A stretch of DNA of 64,000 nucleotides from Homarus americanus (GCF_018991925.1 NW_024722158.1:6556888-6620887), one strand, 5' to 3'; shown: positions 31,470 to 43,425, numbered from the stretch's first letter. The notes: a model not told the origin generated them from the sequence alone. Made by a program: numbers and translations.

Positions 31470-31990
31470 ACCTCTAACTTAACCTAACCCTAACCTAAAC
31501 TAACATCACCCTATCCTTGACCTAACCTCACCCTTCCCCTAACCTAACCAACCCCTAACCTAAACTAACATCACCCTATCCTTGACCTAACCTCACCCTT
31601 CCCCTAACCTAACCAACCCCTAACCTAAACTAACATCACCCTATCCTTGACCTAACCTCACCTAACCTAACCAACCCCTAACCTAAACTAACATCAACCT
31701 AAACTAACATCACCCTATCCTTGACCTAACCTCACCCTTCCCCTAACCTAACCAACCCCTAACCTAAACTAACATCACCCTATCCTTGACCTAACCTCAC
31801 CCTTCCCCTAACCTAACCAACCCCTAACCTAAACTAACATCACCCTATCCTTGACCTAACCTCACCCTTCCCCTAACCTAACCAACCCCTAACCTAAACT
31901 AACATCACCCTATCCTTGACCTAACCTCACCCTTCCCCTAACCTAACCAACCCCTAACCTAAACTAATCTCATCCTAACCTAACGTAAAC
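31470..31990. repeat. 65-bp tandem array built from AACCT-like words, about 8 copies
   Basis: taacatcacc starts at 31501, 31566, 31631, 31705, 31770, 31835 and 31900. The period is exactly 65 bp, apart from one rearranged unit near 31680-31705 that lost a ccttcccc block. Units contain cctaacctaaccaacccctaa. Confidence 0.95.
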
Positions 31991-32029
31991 TTACTTCACC
32001 CTGCCCCTAACCTAAGCCATAGTCCCGAA

Positions 32030-32145
32030 GGAAAAGGAGGGGGAAGAGGAGGAGGAGGAGGAGAAAGAGGATGAGGAGGAGGAGGAGAAAGAGGAGGAGG
32101 AGGACGAGGAGGAAGAGGAGGAGGAGGAGAAGGAAGCACCATGAG
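32030..32145. repeat. (GGA)n low-complexity
   Basis: gga and gaa triplets with few interruptions. Confidence 0.9.
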
Positions 32146-32250
32146 AAGACCTGAAGGTAATACATCATGCAGACTGTCAGGGCGGTGGACGGTGTGTGTG
32201 TGTAGGGCGCCAACTGAACAACACGAGTGTCTGGTGTTGAGGTGTGGGGA

Positions 32251-32336
32251 AGCTAACAGCCTAACAAGAGAGAAAGCTAACACCAGGGAAAGCTAACAGC
32301 CTAACAAGAGAGAAAGCTAACACCAGGGAAAGCTAA
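32251..32336. repeat. 40-bp tandem duplication
   Basis: agctaacagcctaacaagag starts at 32251 and 32291; two identical 40-bp units plus the start of a third. Confidence 0.92.
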
Positions 32337-32399
32337 AGATGTCTGGTATAAATAGCATCCGAGGGCTGTTGTGGTGAAGGTCAGCTAATCGTAGGTCTA

Positions 32400-32545
32400 C
32401 AACAAAAACAACAATAACAACAAAAACAAAAACAACAACATCATCAACAACAACAACGTTCATTCTAGTTTTTTGGTCAAATTTATGATGCAAAAAAAAG
32501 AAAAATATCTCCCCTAAGATGTTTTGTTGTATGTTGGAGTCTGTC

Positions 32546-32579
<34 letters not shown>
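32400..32579. repeat. (ACAA)n and (CA)n
   Basis: aacaacaa words at 32400-32457 and a CA tract at 32549-32579. Confidence 0.85.
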
Positions 32580-32581
<2 letters not shown>

Positions 32582-32599
32582 GAAAACATGGACGATAAC

Positions 32600-33700
32600 T
32601 GGACGAAAAGGACTAGCGTGTCAACAAAGTAATCTCACCCCAAATTTACGAGAACTTTCAATCTTTAAAACCTGTATACAAGAGAAAAACAAACTCAGTG
32701 GTAAAAAACAACATGAAAAATTATCTCCCTAAACAGATTATGAGAGAGATTAGCGTCCAGCAGGAGTGAGAGAAAAGCTATTTCCTCCACATAAAAAAAA
32801 ATCACTGGTAAAAGAAAAGTAAATAAAAAAAGATGACAAATTACCGTCCTCAACAGATTAGTGTCAACAAAACTAAATCGAAAAAAAACTCGCAAAATTA
32901 CAAAAAAAAAAACTTTAAAACTCTTCTAGTGACAAGACAAACAAAAACTCGACCATCCACTCCTCTCGGTGCTCAAGAAGGGAATGAAAAATCACACCGT
33001 GAGGGCTAGTGAGGTCTGAGAGCAGTGTAATGGTCTCTCAGTTATGGAATGTCTGCTACAGCGGCCCTCTTAATCTTATTTTTGAAGAACCTCCCCCCCC
33101 CCTCCTAACCCCCATTTTTATGCAGATGGCTGTGTTCTCGCTGTTACTCCTGCAGAAGGGGAAGAAGGAGGTGATGAAGAAGAAGCCTCCCTCCAATGAA
33201 AATAATAAACAGTATATCTAGGAGTGTTTTAGCATGTTAAGACGTCATGATTAGCTACAAACTTAAATCAAATTTATTGTCTTTATTAAATATTCAAGTT
33301 CCGGGGTTATATCATGTTAAGACACACCATGATTAACGGGGGTAAAAGTTATCCTGTTGTTAAGACTTTGTGATTTTAATTATACCCTGTTACGATTCTA
33401 TGCTTAAGTGGTCTAGTGTACAAACCAAACTTTCAATTATTTATCTCTGTTTTGTTATAAATATCTACCAATATATTAAAAATCCTACCCAACACACTAG
33501 AAAGTCTACGGACATGGCGCACCCTCATTCAACTACTACACAATTTTGAAGGATTAACAAATAAAAACCCTACCCTATATCATAAAATATTTGTGGGTTC
33601 ATTGATGAAAAAACAAGATTATAAAATTCCTACGGCGTTTATTAAGAAGATAATCCCACTTTGCATGACATATTTTCATTAGCGGTTACTGAAAAAATAC
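32600..33700. other. AT-rich unique DNA, no gene seen
   Basis: Several poly-A patches, degenerate ttaagac words near 33230-33360, and no frame with recognisable homology. Confidence 0.6.
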
Positions 33701-33701
33701 A

Positions 33702-33811
<110 letters not shown>

Positions 33812-34052
33812 ATAACCTAATTTACATATGACAGAACCTCAATGAAGGCCCAAAACCAGACAGTCTTTGACCCTCTCTTCACAAGGTAAACATTAGGTCT
33901 ATGTAAAATCCATCGTCCGGGCATTATAATTGGCCACGAGGAGGACCAAAATATACTGTCACTTCATGTGGTGTTGATGAAATACGACGCCGTACATCAT
34001 CCTTGTATTTTTCGCTACACAGATACCCGAATTGATTTATTGCCGACAATCT

Positions 34053-34095
<43 letters not shown>
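34053..34095. repeat. (GA)n microsatellite
   Basis: About 21 GA units. Confidence 0.95.
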
Positions 34096-34099
<4 letters not shown>

Positions 34100-34194
34100 G
34101 TACTACCGCATACACAAACACCTTTCCTTCGTTTTATGGTCTAAAGGCTGACTGACTGAAGCTAAAAACAGAAATAACGATAAATTTATACTGA

Positions 34195-34410
34195 GAATTC
34201 ACCTTAACCGGACACGTTCACTTAGCAGCAGTTAAGAGGACAAAAATACACGAATTCACAACCTTAACTAGAATAGACGGTGACTCTAACTTAAACAGAC
34301 ACGTTCAGGAGCAGTAATTACGAGTACAAAAATACACTAAGACTGCTTCAACTAGAATAAATCACGACTCTAACTTAACCAAACACGTTGAGGAGCAGTA
34401 GTTAAGCCAT
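34195..34410. repeat. about 85-bp diverged tandem repeat, 2.5-3 copies
   Basis: The acacgtt anchor lies near 34213, 34300 and 34383. Each unit continues with agcagtaattacgag-like and caaaaatacac-like segments and ends at aactagaata. Confidence 0.75.
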
Positions 34411-34819
34411 AAAATTGAAGGTACAGCCTGTCAGTGAGCCAGGCCCGGGTCATATTGGTACATGAGGGAGCACAATTGAACCTGGGAGGGCCCTCGACGT
34501 GATCAAGTTTACCAGATAAGAGATATTACTCCCATTGTTCTGAAAAATAGATCTTCCTTTATTCGATCGGTTTATTGGAGAAAAAAAAGGTTACTCTCAA
34601 ATAAAATTAAATTGAACACTTAAAAAAAATAGTAATTCCCCATTAGAAAATAGGTTTACATGCTTAACTGCTGAATACATAATTACAGCTCCAATTTCCG
34701 TATGATTATCTGTTAAAAACGTTACATATTCGTCCCAAATCCCTCCATCCCCCCCCTCCTTTAACCTCCACTCCCCCGAACTCTTAGTTTTCCATCACTT
34801 GAAATAATAAGATAGAGTC

Positions 34820-35080
34820 AGCCTGAGAAGGAGGAGGAGGAGGAGGAATAGGGTATATCCTGGAGGAGGGGAAGGAGGAGGGAGAGGAAAAGAAGGGTAT
34901 ATTCTGGAGGAGGAGGAGGTGAAGGAGGAGGAGGAAGGTGTAGAAGAATGTACCATGGAGGAGGAGGAGGAGCAGGAGAAAGGTGTAGAAGAATGTACCA
35001 TGGAGGAGGAGGAGGAGGAAGGTGTAGAAGAATGTACCATGGAGGAGGAGGAGGAGGAGGAGGAAGGTGTAGTATAAGAG
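34820..35080. repeat. GGA-expanded minisatellite (about 50 bp)
   Basis: gtgtagaagaatgtaccatgg recurs near 34939, 34984 and 35024, separated by GGA runs of different length. On the minus strand it gives MVHSSTPSSSS repeats. No gene. Confidence 0.85.
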
Positions 35081-35209
35081 GATGTACCGAACACAAGTGG
35101 ATCGGCCACTCCTGTAGATGGACCGTCAGCCTTGAGTCCTGCATGTGACTCGGTCCTCCAAATAGTGGACCTCGAGGGGGTATTGGTGAGGTGGTCCTTG
35201 ACGTCCACT

Positions 35210-35535
35210 CCTCGTTTCCTTTTATTTTTCCAATATTTTTCATTATTGTTTTTGACATTTCTTCCTCATTTCCATTATTTTTATTATTGTTTTTTTTATT
35301 ACGTTTTTATCATATTTTTTGTATTTTTCCTGATTTTTAATATTTTTTTTTTCCTGGTTGTATTTCTTATTTATTCTTTTCATGTATTATCTTCAAAATT
35401 CTGTCTTGATTTTCCTACATTTTCTAATATTTTTTTTACTGTATTTTCAACATTTTCCTTGACATTCGTTATTGACTTTCCTTTTCACTGTTATCTGTCA
35501 TCTCTCCTTCGTATTCTCTCCTCATCTTCAACACA
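35210..35535. other. T-rich low-complexity DNA
   Basis: ttattttt-rich sequence. The 142-codon Phe-rich frame has no domain. Confidence 0.6.
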
Positions 35536-35637
35536 AAAACTCAACAGTACACGAAAGTAAGTAACAAAGAACGATAACAGGAAGAAACAAAACAAAATTG
35601 CTTTTCCATAAAATTCCAATAACATTTGTAAGGTGAG

Positions 35638-35639
<2 letters not shown>

Positions 35640-35676
<37 letters not shown>

Positions 35677-35768
35677 AGGGCGATGACGATGAGGAAGACG
35701 ATGATTTGTAAACTATTTCTTTGTTTATGAGTGAAGAGGAGGAGGAGGAGGAGAAGGAGGTAATGAAA

Positions 35769-35799
<31 letters not shown>

Positions 35800-35945
35800 A
35801 AATGGTTGTGCAGAAGAAGTAAGAGAAACAGGAGTAGGAGGAGGAGGCGAAAGAGGGGAGGGAGGAAGAGGAGGAGGAGGAGGAGGGGGAGGAGGAGTAG
35901 TAGGTGGAGGAGGAGGAGTAGGTGGAGGAGGAGGAGGTAATCAAG
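35640..35945. repeat. (GT)n, (GAA)n and (GGA)n
   Basis: GT 35640-35674, GAA about 35771-35802, and GGA-rich DNA 35835-35940. Minus-strand polyserine frames are by-products. Confidence 0.92.
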
Positions 35946-36115
35946 GTATAACTTCTTGTGTCCTCCTTCAAGTTACTGTGACAAGAAGACTGGTCGTAAT
36001 TTCCCTGCTCCGTCGAGGGTCACTTGAGATCTTTAATTTCCTGTCAGGTTAACGGGGGGAAATTTTATATAAGTGTTTCGTCTTAGGTTCTGGCTCAGGG
36101 CACCGTGAAGAGACC

Positions 36116-36275
36116 GGGAGGAGGAGGAGGAGGAGGAGGAGGAGGAGGACCAGCAAGGAGGAATATGAGGAGGAGCAGGAAGAAGGGGTGCAACATCCAT
36201 CCATTTTCTCTACTCCCTCAGTACATTTTCTATCCATCTTCTCACCCTCTCTCTCTCTCTCTCTCTCTCTTATTC
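36116..36275. repeat. (GGA)n and (CT)n
   Basis: GGA run at 36117-36149 and CT run at about 36251-36271. Confidence 0.9.
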
Positions 36276-36334
36276 CCATCTTTCTTCCAATTTCTCCATC
36301 CCCTTAATACATTACATTCTACGAGCATTATCTG

Positions 36335-36640
36335 GCCTATCGTATCCTACATTCACCTGAGCTATCGCATCCTATCCTACCTCACCTGAGCTATCGCCTA
36401 CCTCACCTGTATCCTACATTCACCTCACCTAAGCTATCGTATCCTACATCACCTCAGAGCTATATCGTATCCTACACCTCCTCACCTCACCTGAGCTATC
36501 GTATCCTACACCTCACCTAAGCTATCGTATCCTACACCTCACCTGAGCTATCGTATCCTACACCTCACCTAAGCTATCGTATCCTACACCTCACCTGAGC
36601 TATCGTATCCTACACCTCACCTGAGCTATCGTGTCCTGCA
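36335..36640. repeat. 26-bp tandem repeat, about 9-10 copies
   Basis: gctatcgtatcc starts at 36495, 36521 and 36547, an exact 26-bp period. The unit is ctcacctgagctatcgtatc plus ctacac, alternating gagc and aagc. Earlier copies are diverged. Confidence 0.92.
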
Positions 36641-36818
36641 GTTCTGGTCATTAGCCTTACCTGTCTATACTTTACCTGCACTCACGATATTACACCTGGT
36701 GGAGAAATTAATGAACACTTTCCTTAATGTGATTTTAATCTCAGGTGTTGATCATCTTAGTGGTAATGTAGTGAAGTTACAGTAAATAAAAACAAAAGGT
36801 TATCCCTAGTCACCTACA

Positions 36819-36819
<1 letters not shown>

Positions 36820-36858
<39 letters not shown>
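36820..36858. repeat. (GT)n microsatellite
   Basis: About 19 GT units; flanking 36860-37460 is AT-rich unique DNA with one short GA tract at 37205-37220. Confidence 0.93.
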
Positions 36859-36861
<3 letters not shown>

Positions 36862-37464
36862 ATAATACCTATATCCCAACTATATACAAGTAATACATCC
36901 ATCTATATACTGTCTATATTACATCCTCACACTTTTCTGTCTCTTATTCCCGTTCATCACCTGTCTCATTAATATCTCAAAACTCACTAATTATTCACGT
37001 TCACCTGTATACACCTGATCTGACATGTATGGCCTCTCTCCCTTTCATGTATTCTTGATCGAGTAATCTGATTCCTATTCCCAGAGTCATGTGTCTGACC
37101 TACATCGTACTGAACCCTCTCTGGGCAGGTGTAGTGGTTAATTACTCTTTTCACCTGTAGGAGAACTCGTCTCTATGCGGCTTACATATGCATACACACG
37201 TGTGAGAGAGAGAGAGAGAGGTCTTTTACAACATCAACTTATATACACCAGCTATACCGTGTGGATCATTTCCATCTTCACTACTTCTAGCGCTTCGAAT
37301 TAAACCTTCAAAGTCCCCCCTCACAGGTGTTAAGTGAACGCACCTAGTTGAGTACAAAGTCTTGGTGTAGTAATTTTGAGCTTTATTGAGTTCTATATTT
37401 TGTAATTAGCTTAAGTCAGGCAGGGACTGTAAATGCGTGGTGATATATTTACTTAACTATAAAT

Positions 37465-37945
37465 TCAACACACGAACTTTTGAGAATCACTAAGTCATTT
37501 ACGAGGGAATTTTAACACACGAGACTTTAAATAATTTGGGAGTCAGTTACGAGGACCTTTATAAATCTGTAAAGGTAATTATGAATAAACTATACTATAA
37601 CGTACAAACTTTTTTAAGAACACGTAGGCCAGATTTATTGCGATGAAATTCACAACACACGAATGCCTTAGAGCCTGTAGGAACCTTTGAGAATACACAG
37701 GTGAGTTACGAGGAAAAAGTTACGAGGAAAATTCAACATAGGAACCTTTGAGAATACACAGGTGAGTTACGAGGATAAAGTTACGAGGAAAATTCAACAT
37801 AGGAACCTTTGAGAATACACAGGTGAGTTACGAGGATAAAGTTACGAGGAAAATTCAACACAGGAACCTTTGAGAATACACAGGTGAGTTACGAGGATAA
37901 AGTTACGAGGAAAATTCAACACAGGAACCTTTGAGAATACGTAAA
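37465..37945. repeat. 61-bp tandem repeat, 4-5 good copies plus diverged upstream units
   Basis: gaacctttgagaata starts at 37681, 37742, 37803, 37864 and 37925, an exact 61-bp period. Units contain cacaggtgagttacgaggat. Decayed relatives (acacgaactttt, gttacgaggaccttta) extend up to 37465, so the array is older than its homogeneous core. Confidence 0.93.
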
Positions 37946-38041
37946 CTAGCAGTTAGCAATCGGGCGAGGAAGCAGCGAGTGACCCTTGGAACAATATAGA
38001 CTGGGCCAGCGGGGGTGAAATCTCCAGTATACACGCTTCAG

Positions 38042-38167
38042 ATATATCGTGTGTGTGTGTGTGTGTTGGTTCAAGAGTGTCATTCTTCCTACCTCGGCTG
38101 ACCGCTGGTGGCTATTATGTGAAATGTATTGTGACGGTGACAATATTGTTGATTGATGGGTTAGGTG

Positions 38168-38236
<69 letters not shown>

Positions 38237-38256
38237 CATAGATAGATTAGATAGAT

Positions 38257-38310
<54 letters not shown>
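38042..38310. repeat. (GT)n, (GATA)n and (GA)n
   Basis: GT at 38048-38066, gata tetranucleotides at 38169-38238 and a GA tract at about 38265-38310. Confidence 0.95.
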
Positions 38311-38311
<1 letters not shown>

Positions 38312-38324
38312 AAAACGACAACTC

Positions 38325-38530
38325 TCATTCATTTCTCAGCGTGGACTGGCCAAGGGGAACTACCAAGCTATCTTTGAACTCAGTCGTAACATCAAATCCC
38401 AACTCTGATGAATTTGCATGCCGGAATCTGTGTGGCAGGCGAAGGGGGTCCACCAACAAGGCAGATATTCCACACTTCTCCATTTGAGCTCTGAGATTTG
38501 GCCGGTGTAGTGTGTTATCGCGACGTGAAC
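38325..38530 (-). other. unidentified complex-sequence island with open frame
   Basis: About 200 bp of balanced, non-repetitive sequence between a GA tract and AACCT DNA. The minus-strand frame of 77 codons reads RLPHRFRHANSSELGFDVTT and FKDSLVVPLGQSTLRNE to a stop. I do not recognise a family. It could be a retroelement fragment, a decayed exon or chance. Unlike the other frames here it is not generated by a simple repeat. Confidence 0.3.
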
Positions 38531-38720
38531 CTAACCTAACCAAACCAAGTTGAAGCAAACGTAACGTAACCTACCTAAACCTAACCTAACCTAACCAAAC
38601 CTAGCTGGAGCAAATGTAACGTAACGTAACTTATCCTAACTTAGCCTAACTGAACCAAGCGTAACCTAACCTAACCTAATCTGACCTAACATAACATAAC
38701 CTAACCTAAAATCATCAATA
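38525..38720. repeat. AACCT (TTAGG-type) degenerate tract
   Basis: cctaacctaaccaaacc and gtaacgtaac words. A roughly 70-bp block with agttgaagcaaacgtaacgt / agctggagcaaatgtaacgt is duplicated. Confidence 0.85.
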
Positions 38721-38724
38721 CTAA

Positions 38725-39260
38725 GTGAGAATTGTTTTTTAAATGTAACTTAGACTCAGTAATTTAAAACTACATTACAATATTACTTAAACTAACCTGG
38801 ATTAACCTAACCATTTTTATAACCGAATCTAACTAAACAATATTCGATTTTAAGGTATAATTATTTCCATTCAGTTTTGTACAGTCAGATATCAATATTC
38901 TTATCACACAGGTACAATGAATCTAATTTAATCACAGGTGTGCAGGTAATTTTAATTTTCACAAAGGTGTGCTATTAATTTAGAATTTCGTCAAAAATAC
39001 GCTGTTAATTTAGACTAAGTGAGTAAAAAGCAGTAAAGGGTTGAAGGGGAGCAAGGGAAGATTTAAATGTGTAGTCCTGGGCAGGGCAGGTGAGGTGTGT
39101 GGGTACTGGCTGTGCTAATTAAGGAGAAGTGACAGGTGTATAAGTATGAGTTGCATGTTGGAGGGAATAAGGAGAAACAAGAGAAAGGGGGAACAGAGGA
39201 AAATTTAAATGGAAATTCATAAAGGATGATTAAAGAAGGGAAGAGGGTAAACATAACTGC
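38725..39260. other. AT-rich unique DNA, no gene seen
   Basis: Words taatttagaatttcgtcaaa and ttaatttagacta hint at a decayed repeat near 38935-39020. Otherwise featureless. Confidence 0.55.
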
Positions 39261-39267
39261 AATTAAC

Positions 39268-39269
39268 GA

Positions 39270-39313
<44 letters not shown>

Positions 39314-39448
39314 AAACAGGAAGATGGAATAAAGAATAAAACAATAATAGGATAAATGAAATGGAGGAAAGTTTTTACCAAGTTTTAAAAAGAATAAGAA
39401 ACTGTTAAGTAAAAAAAAAGAATATAAATCTAAGAACAAAAGAAAAAC

Positions 39449-39504
<56 letters not shown>
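39268..39504. repeat. (GAAA)n and (GA)n
   Basis: gaaa units at 39268-39316 and a GA tract at 39453-39504. Confidence 0.95.
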
Positions 39505-39506
<2 letters not shown>

Positions 39507-39813
39507 CGTGTGTATGTGTGCGTGTATTTATCCATAGCTTTGGCTACCTGCAACACACCTTACAAGAGCGACATAAAAAAAAACAAGAGTTAATTAATAT
39601 TATTTTTGTCAAAGGTGTGTTGAAAGCGTGTGACTGTTACAACAGGGTCCTGGACTGAGCTAACCCTTCTAGCCTGGGGATTGCCGCCCTGTAAAAGTGC
39701 TGGCAGACTGCATAAACGATATTGGCTTTAGCTTAGTTTCTGAATGTGTAATATAGGTCCTGTCCCTCTTGTATATACTTCCCTTAGGATTTTACTGGCG
39801 TAGGTAAGGTGTA

Positions 39814-39936
<123 letters not shown>

Positions 39937-39939
39937 TTC

Positions 39940-40515
39940 GAAAGTGTTTTACTGTGGAAGAATTATTTGAATTTCCGTTTGTTAATATTAGTTTTATCTT
40001 TATTTTGTAAGTCTATAATATATAATGAAACAAACACAAGAGCAGGAGGAAGGGGTGATGGTGGCCGCCTAGTTAATACTCGTCTCAGTTTAAACACAAA
40101 AGAGAGACAATGTTGTTTATGAAATAGTTTTAAATTACACTATGAACTGCCCTGAGTTATCCAAACACCCTTGACCTCATAGCGACACCAGTTAGGTCGA
40201 GCTGCCGTAAGGTGTCCGCCGTAACCTGTGCATCAAGTTTTAATTCTTAATAGTTGTCTCATATACATTAAGTAGTCTACGGTAAGTCATTAAGTTTGTA
40301 TGTAAGGGAAATTAATTATGATATCTATATAATAATTTGTGACTGAAAGACAACACGGATTTAAGACTCGGATGTTGTCAGATGAGAGAGACTTGGCTTG
40401 AAAATCTGAACCAACAAGTAGATCCCAGAACAGAACATCCCAAATAGAGTCTCAGGGGGCCACCGTGCCTAGGTGGGTGAGTGAGTCCCCCTGCTACCTG
40501 TAACCCTCAGGCCAG
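39940..40515. other. unique DNA, no gene seen
   Basis: Ordinary sequence with no long frame, RNA gene or repeat that I can name. Confidence 0.55.
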
Positions 40516-40522
40516 GTGGTAC

Positions 40523-40835
<313 letters not shown>

Positions 40836-41143
40836 AATACTGTTTTATCAATTGGACGAAAATATTTGAAAGCTAGATGATTCTCCTACACTGACAAACA
40901 CGGCCATAAGTGAAACAATCTTCGTGAATCTATTTGCTATCAATGTGTTACAACGTGCGTCAATATGTCTTAAATATTATTGTCGATTTTATCTTATCCA
41001 CACGTTTATTCTCCCTTATTCCTAATCCCTTCACTTCTTCCCCTCGTTACAGCCCTCCGTCCTCACTACGCCTTACTCATCCCTCACTCCCACCTCCTCA
41101 TAACTAGGCAAGTTTTATATGACACTAAAATACGTTAGATTTT

Positions 41144-41172
41144 GGTTAGGTTAGGTTAGGTTAGGTTAGGCA
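41144..41172. repeat. (GGTTA)5 interstitial telomere-type repeat
   Basis: Five perfect ggtta pentamers, the arthropod telomere unit TTAGG, in otherwise unique DNA. Confidence 0.85.
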
Positions 41173-41346
41173 GACATTTATAACTAGGTTGACTCACATG
41201 TTTATTAATGGAAACTAAAACGCCGTTCTTTAATATGAGCTTTGGGTAGGTTTTATTAAGCCAGCTTCAACTTTCTTAATAAAATCCATAAAATAATACT
41301 GAAAAGTCATTGTTGTATTAGTGTGTAAAACGACTGTCATTGTTCC

Positions 41347-41350
<4 letters not shown>

Positions 41351-41424
<74 letters not shown>

Positions 41425-41540
41425 GGATATATGTGTGAAAAGGTAAACAATGTCCCTATATATATGTGTATGTGTCTTGTGTGTGTGAGTGCTAATGTAC
41501 ATGAACAAAAACCCACACACACACACACACACACACACAC
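41351..41540. repeat. two (CA)n tracts
   Basis: CA 41351-41421 and 41514-41540. Confidence 0.95.
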
Positions 41541-41654
41541 GAGCGTTAACATTAACACATACAAAAGGTCAGACACAAGGAGAACAGGGATTATTATTAC
41601 GGCCTTTGGTAAAAACACCTCGAGTAGTGAGACAGTTTACAGTGTGTCACATTC

Positions 41655-42018
41655 ACCCCTTAAACATTCAACACATAAACATTTAGCTCTTAAACATTCT
41701 TCTCTTAAACATTCAACACATAAACATTTAGCTCTCAAACATTCGTCCCTTAAGCATTCAGTTCCTAAACATTAAACTCTTAAAAATTCAGTTCCTAAAC
41801 ATTCAACTCTTAAAACATTCAACTCTTAAACATTCAGCCCTTAACCATTCTGTTCCTAATCATTCAACTCTTAAATAATCACCCCTTAAACATTAAACAT
41901 TCAGTATTTAAACATTCAACCCTTAAATACTCAACCCTTAATCATTTAACCCTTAAACATTCAACCCTTAAACATTGAGCCCTATAATGTTTAACCCTTA
42001 AATATTTAACCCTTAAAC
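41655..42018. repeat. about 15-bp tandem repeat CCCTTAAACATTCAA
   Basis: Roughly 24 diverged units such as cttaaacattcaac and ccttaaacattgagc, with some 30-bp doublets (cacataaacatttagctctt). Confidence 0.9.
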
Positions 42019-42045
42019 CCTGAAGAGTGGTGATTGTGACAGGTG

Positions 42046-42121
42046 TGTAGTGTAGTGTAGTGTGGTCTGGTGTAGTGTAGTGTAGTGTAGTGTAGTGTAG
42101 TGTAGTGTAGTGTAGTGTAGG
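42046..42121. repeat. (TAGTG)n pentanucleotide tract
   Basis: About 14 tagtg units with one gtctg interruption. Confidence 0.95.
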
Positions 42122-42199
42122 TACGAGAAAAAGAAAATTCCCTCATGCTAAAAAATATAAAAAAATATATCTCTTAAGTTATATCAGTAAAGGCGGGTC

Positions 42200-42550
42200 A
42201 CAATTTCGAACTAAAAAAAAAAAAAAGAAAAAAAAAAAAGTCATTGTGGATGTTTTTTTACCCCTGGAAGAAAAAGTGTTCAATTTGTTCAACAGAGTTT
42301 ACGGCCCTTGTTCACACACACACACACACACACACAGCACACACCCACAGCCACGATATGTAGGTTAGGTTAGGTTAGTTTAGGTTTGTATTACCCGGCC
42401 GTGTGTCTTACGAGAGCTATTGCGTACCGACCTTCAGTTTGTTTTTCCCCCGAGCCAGTTTGTTATGATTTGGGAGAGTTTGGTGGGATGATCTGAGCGT
42501 GGACACCCCAACCTGTGTATCTAAAAACAAATAAATAAATAAATAAATGA
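42200..42550. other. poly-A patch, (CA)n, TTAGG-like tract, (AAAT)n
   Basis: A run at 42213-42239, CA at 42314-42336, ggttaggttaggttag at about 42363-42378, and AAAT units at about 42530-42548. No gene. Confidence 0.75.
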
Positions 42551-42759
42551 ACTACGGCACCAAAATGGCCTCCTTCATACACAAAAGGTAATACCACCAA
42601 GAATAAGATACTCGTATAATATGTCTTTCAGTATCAACAAAGTGTCAAGTAATATCAATTTGCCCCATAACATTACTATACGATCAGATGGAATATAAGG
42701 AATATCCCCCCCAAAGTGGTTCAAGGAATATATCAATAACCATATAATACAGCATATAA

Positions 42760-42828
42760 TAACCACTAGAATACACCACTAGAATACACCACTAGAATAC
42801 ACCACTAGAATACAGTACTAGAATATAG
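42760..42828. repeat. 13-bp tandem repeat CCACTAGAATACA
   Basis: Starts at 42763, 42776 and 42789, then two more units; constant 13-bp period. Confidence 0.92.
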
Positions 42829-42969
42829 TTGACGATACAGTAGTCATGAAAGAGATATAATTCATATTGGTATCCATGTATATTTTTTACTAATTTCAGA
42901 CAGAGGTAGGAAAAAAAAACTCACTTTTACTATCATTATAAAACACGAGAAGTTAGCTCAGGTGTTTAG

Positions 42970-43068
42970 TGTTTGGGAGGGATTGGAGGGAGGGGGGATG
43001 CGGGGAGGGGAGGGGCATGGCGGGGCGAGGGACGGGGCGGGGCTGGTGAGGTAGACACGCCCCAAACC
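42970..43068. promoter_or_regulatory. GC-rich patch with GC boxes
   Basis: ggggcggggc (43034-43043), ggggcgaggg just upstream and cacgcccc downstream resemble Sp/KLF sites. It stands out from AT-rich neighbours. No transcript start can be shown, and G-rich low-complexity explains part of it. Confidence 0.2.
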
Positions 43069-43234
43069 CAGGTGATTATTGGAAGTCCCATCTAAACAGC
43101 TTAACTCAATTATGACCCCAGCGACATGATTCAATATTCATCGGGGTGACACAAAGCTGTAATGAACGGTTTGTTGTTGTGTTGTTAACGTGAGGTAAAT
43201 ACGTTGATCTGACTAAGGTTTTGAGGTACGTGGA

Positions 43235-43425
43235 GAGTCTTTCTGGTTAGTTGTGATCCTGCACTAACGCGTTTACTTCTCACCACTGTGATTCCGATTC
43301 TATTCCCGCTTGAGTCGGTTGTGAAGGAAGGGTGTGTGTGGTTGTCCAAGATCCTACCAAATTATGACAAGTTTTCCTCTAGGTAATTCGGTTTCCTCTC
43401 CTATTGATACTTAACCCATGGAGAT
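43235..43425 (+). mobile_element. tRNA-derived SINE with conserved central domain
   Basis: A decayed tRNA-like head (ggttagttgtgatcctgcac, then cttctcaccactgtg and B-box-like attccgattctattcccgc at 43291-43309) is followed by gaaggaagggtg and gtggttgtcc. It ends with gttttcctctaggtaattcg then gtttcctctcct (43371-43402). The last part is a mutated form of GTTTTCTCCGGGTACTCCGG, the central domain of a SINE superfamily (Nin-DC-like) spread through invertebrates. The superfamily name is from memory. Confidence 0.6.

Noticed and set aside
35132..35560. 142-codon Phe-rich frame as a membrane protein
   Set aside because: T-rich low-complexity DNA gives Phe/Leu runs; no start context, domain or conserved residues.
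37681..37940. CRISPR-like repeat-spacer pattern with 61-bp period
   Set aside because: The whole 61 bp is repeated, so there are no spacers.
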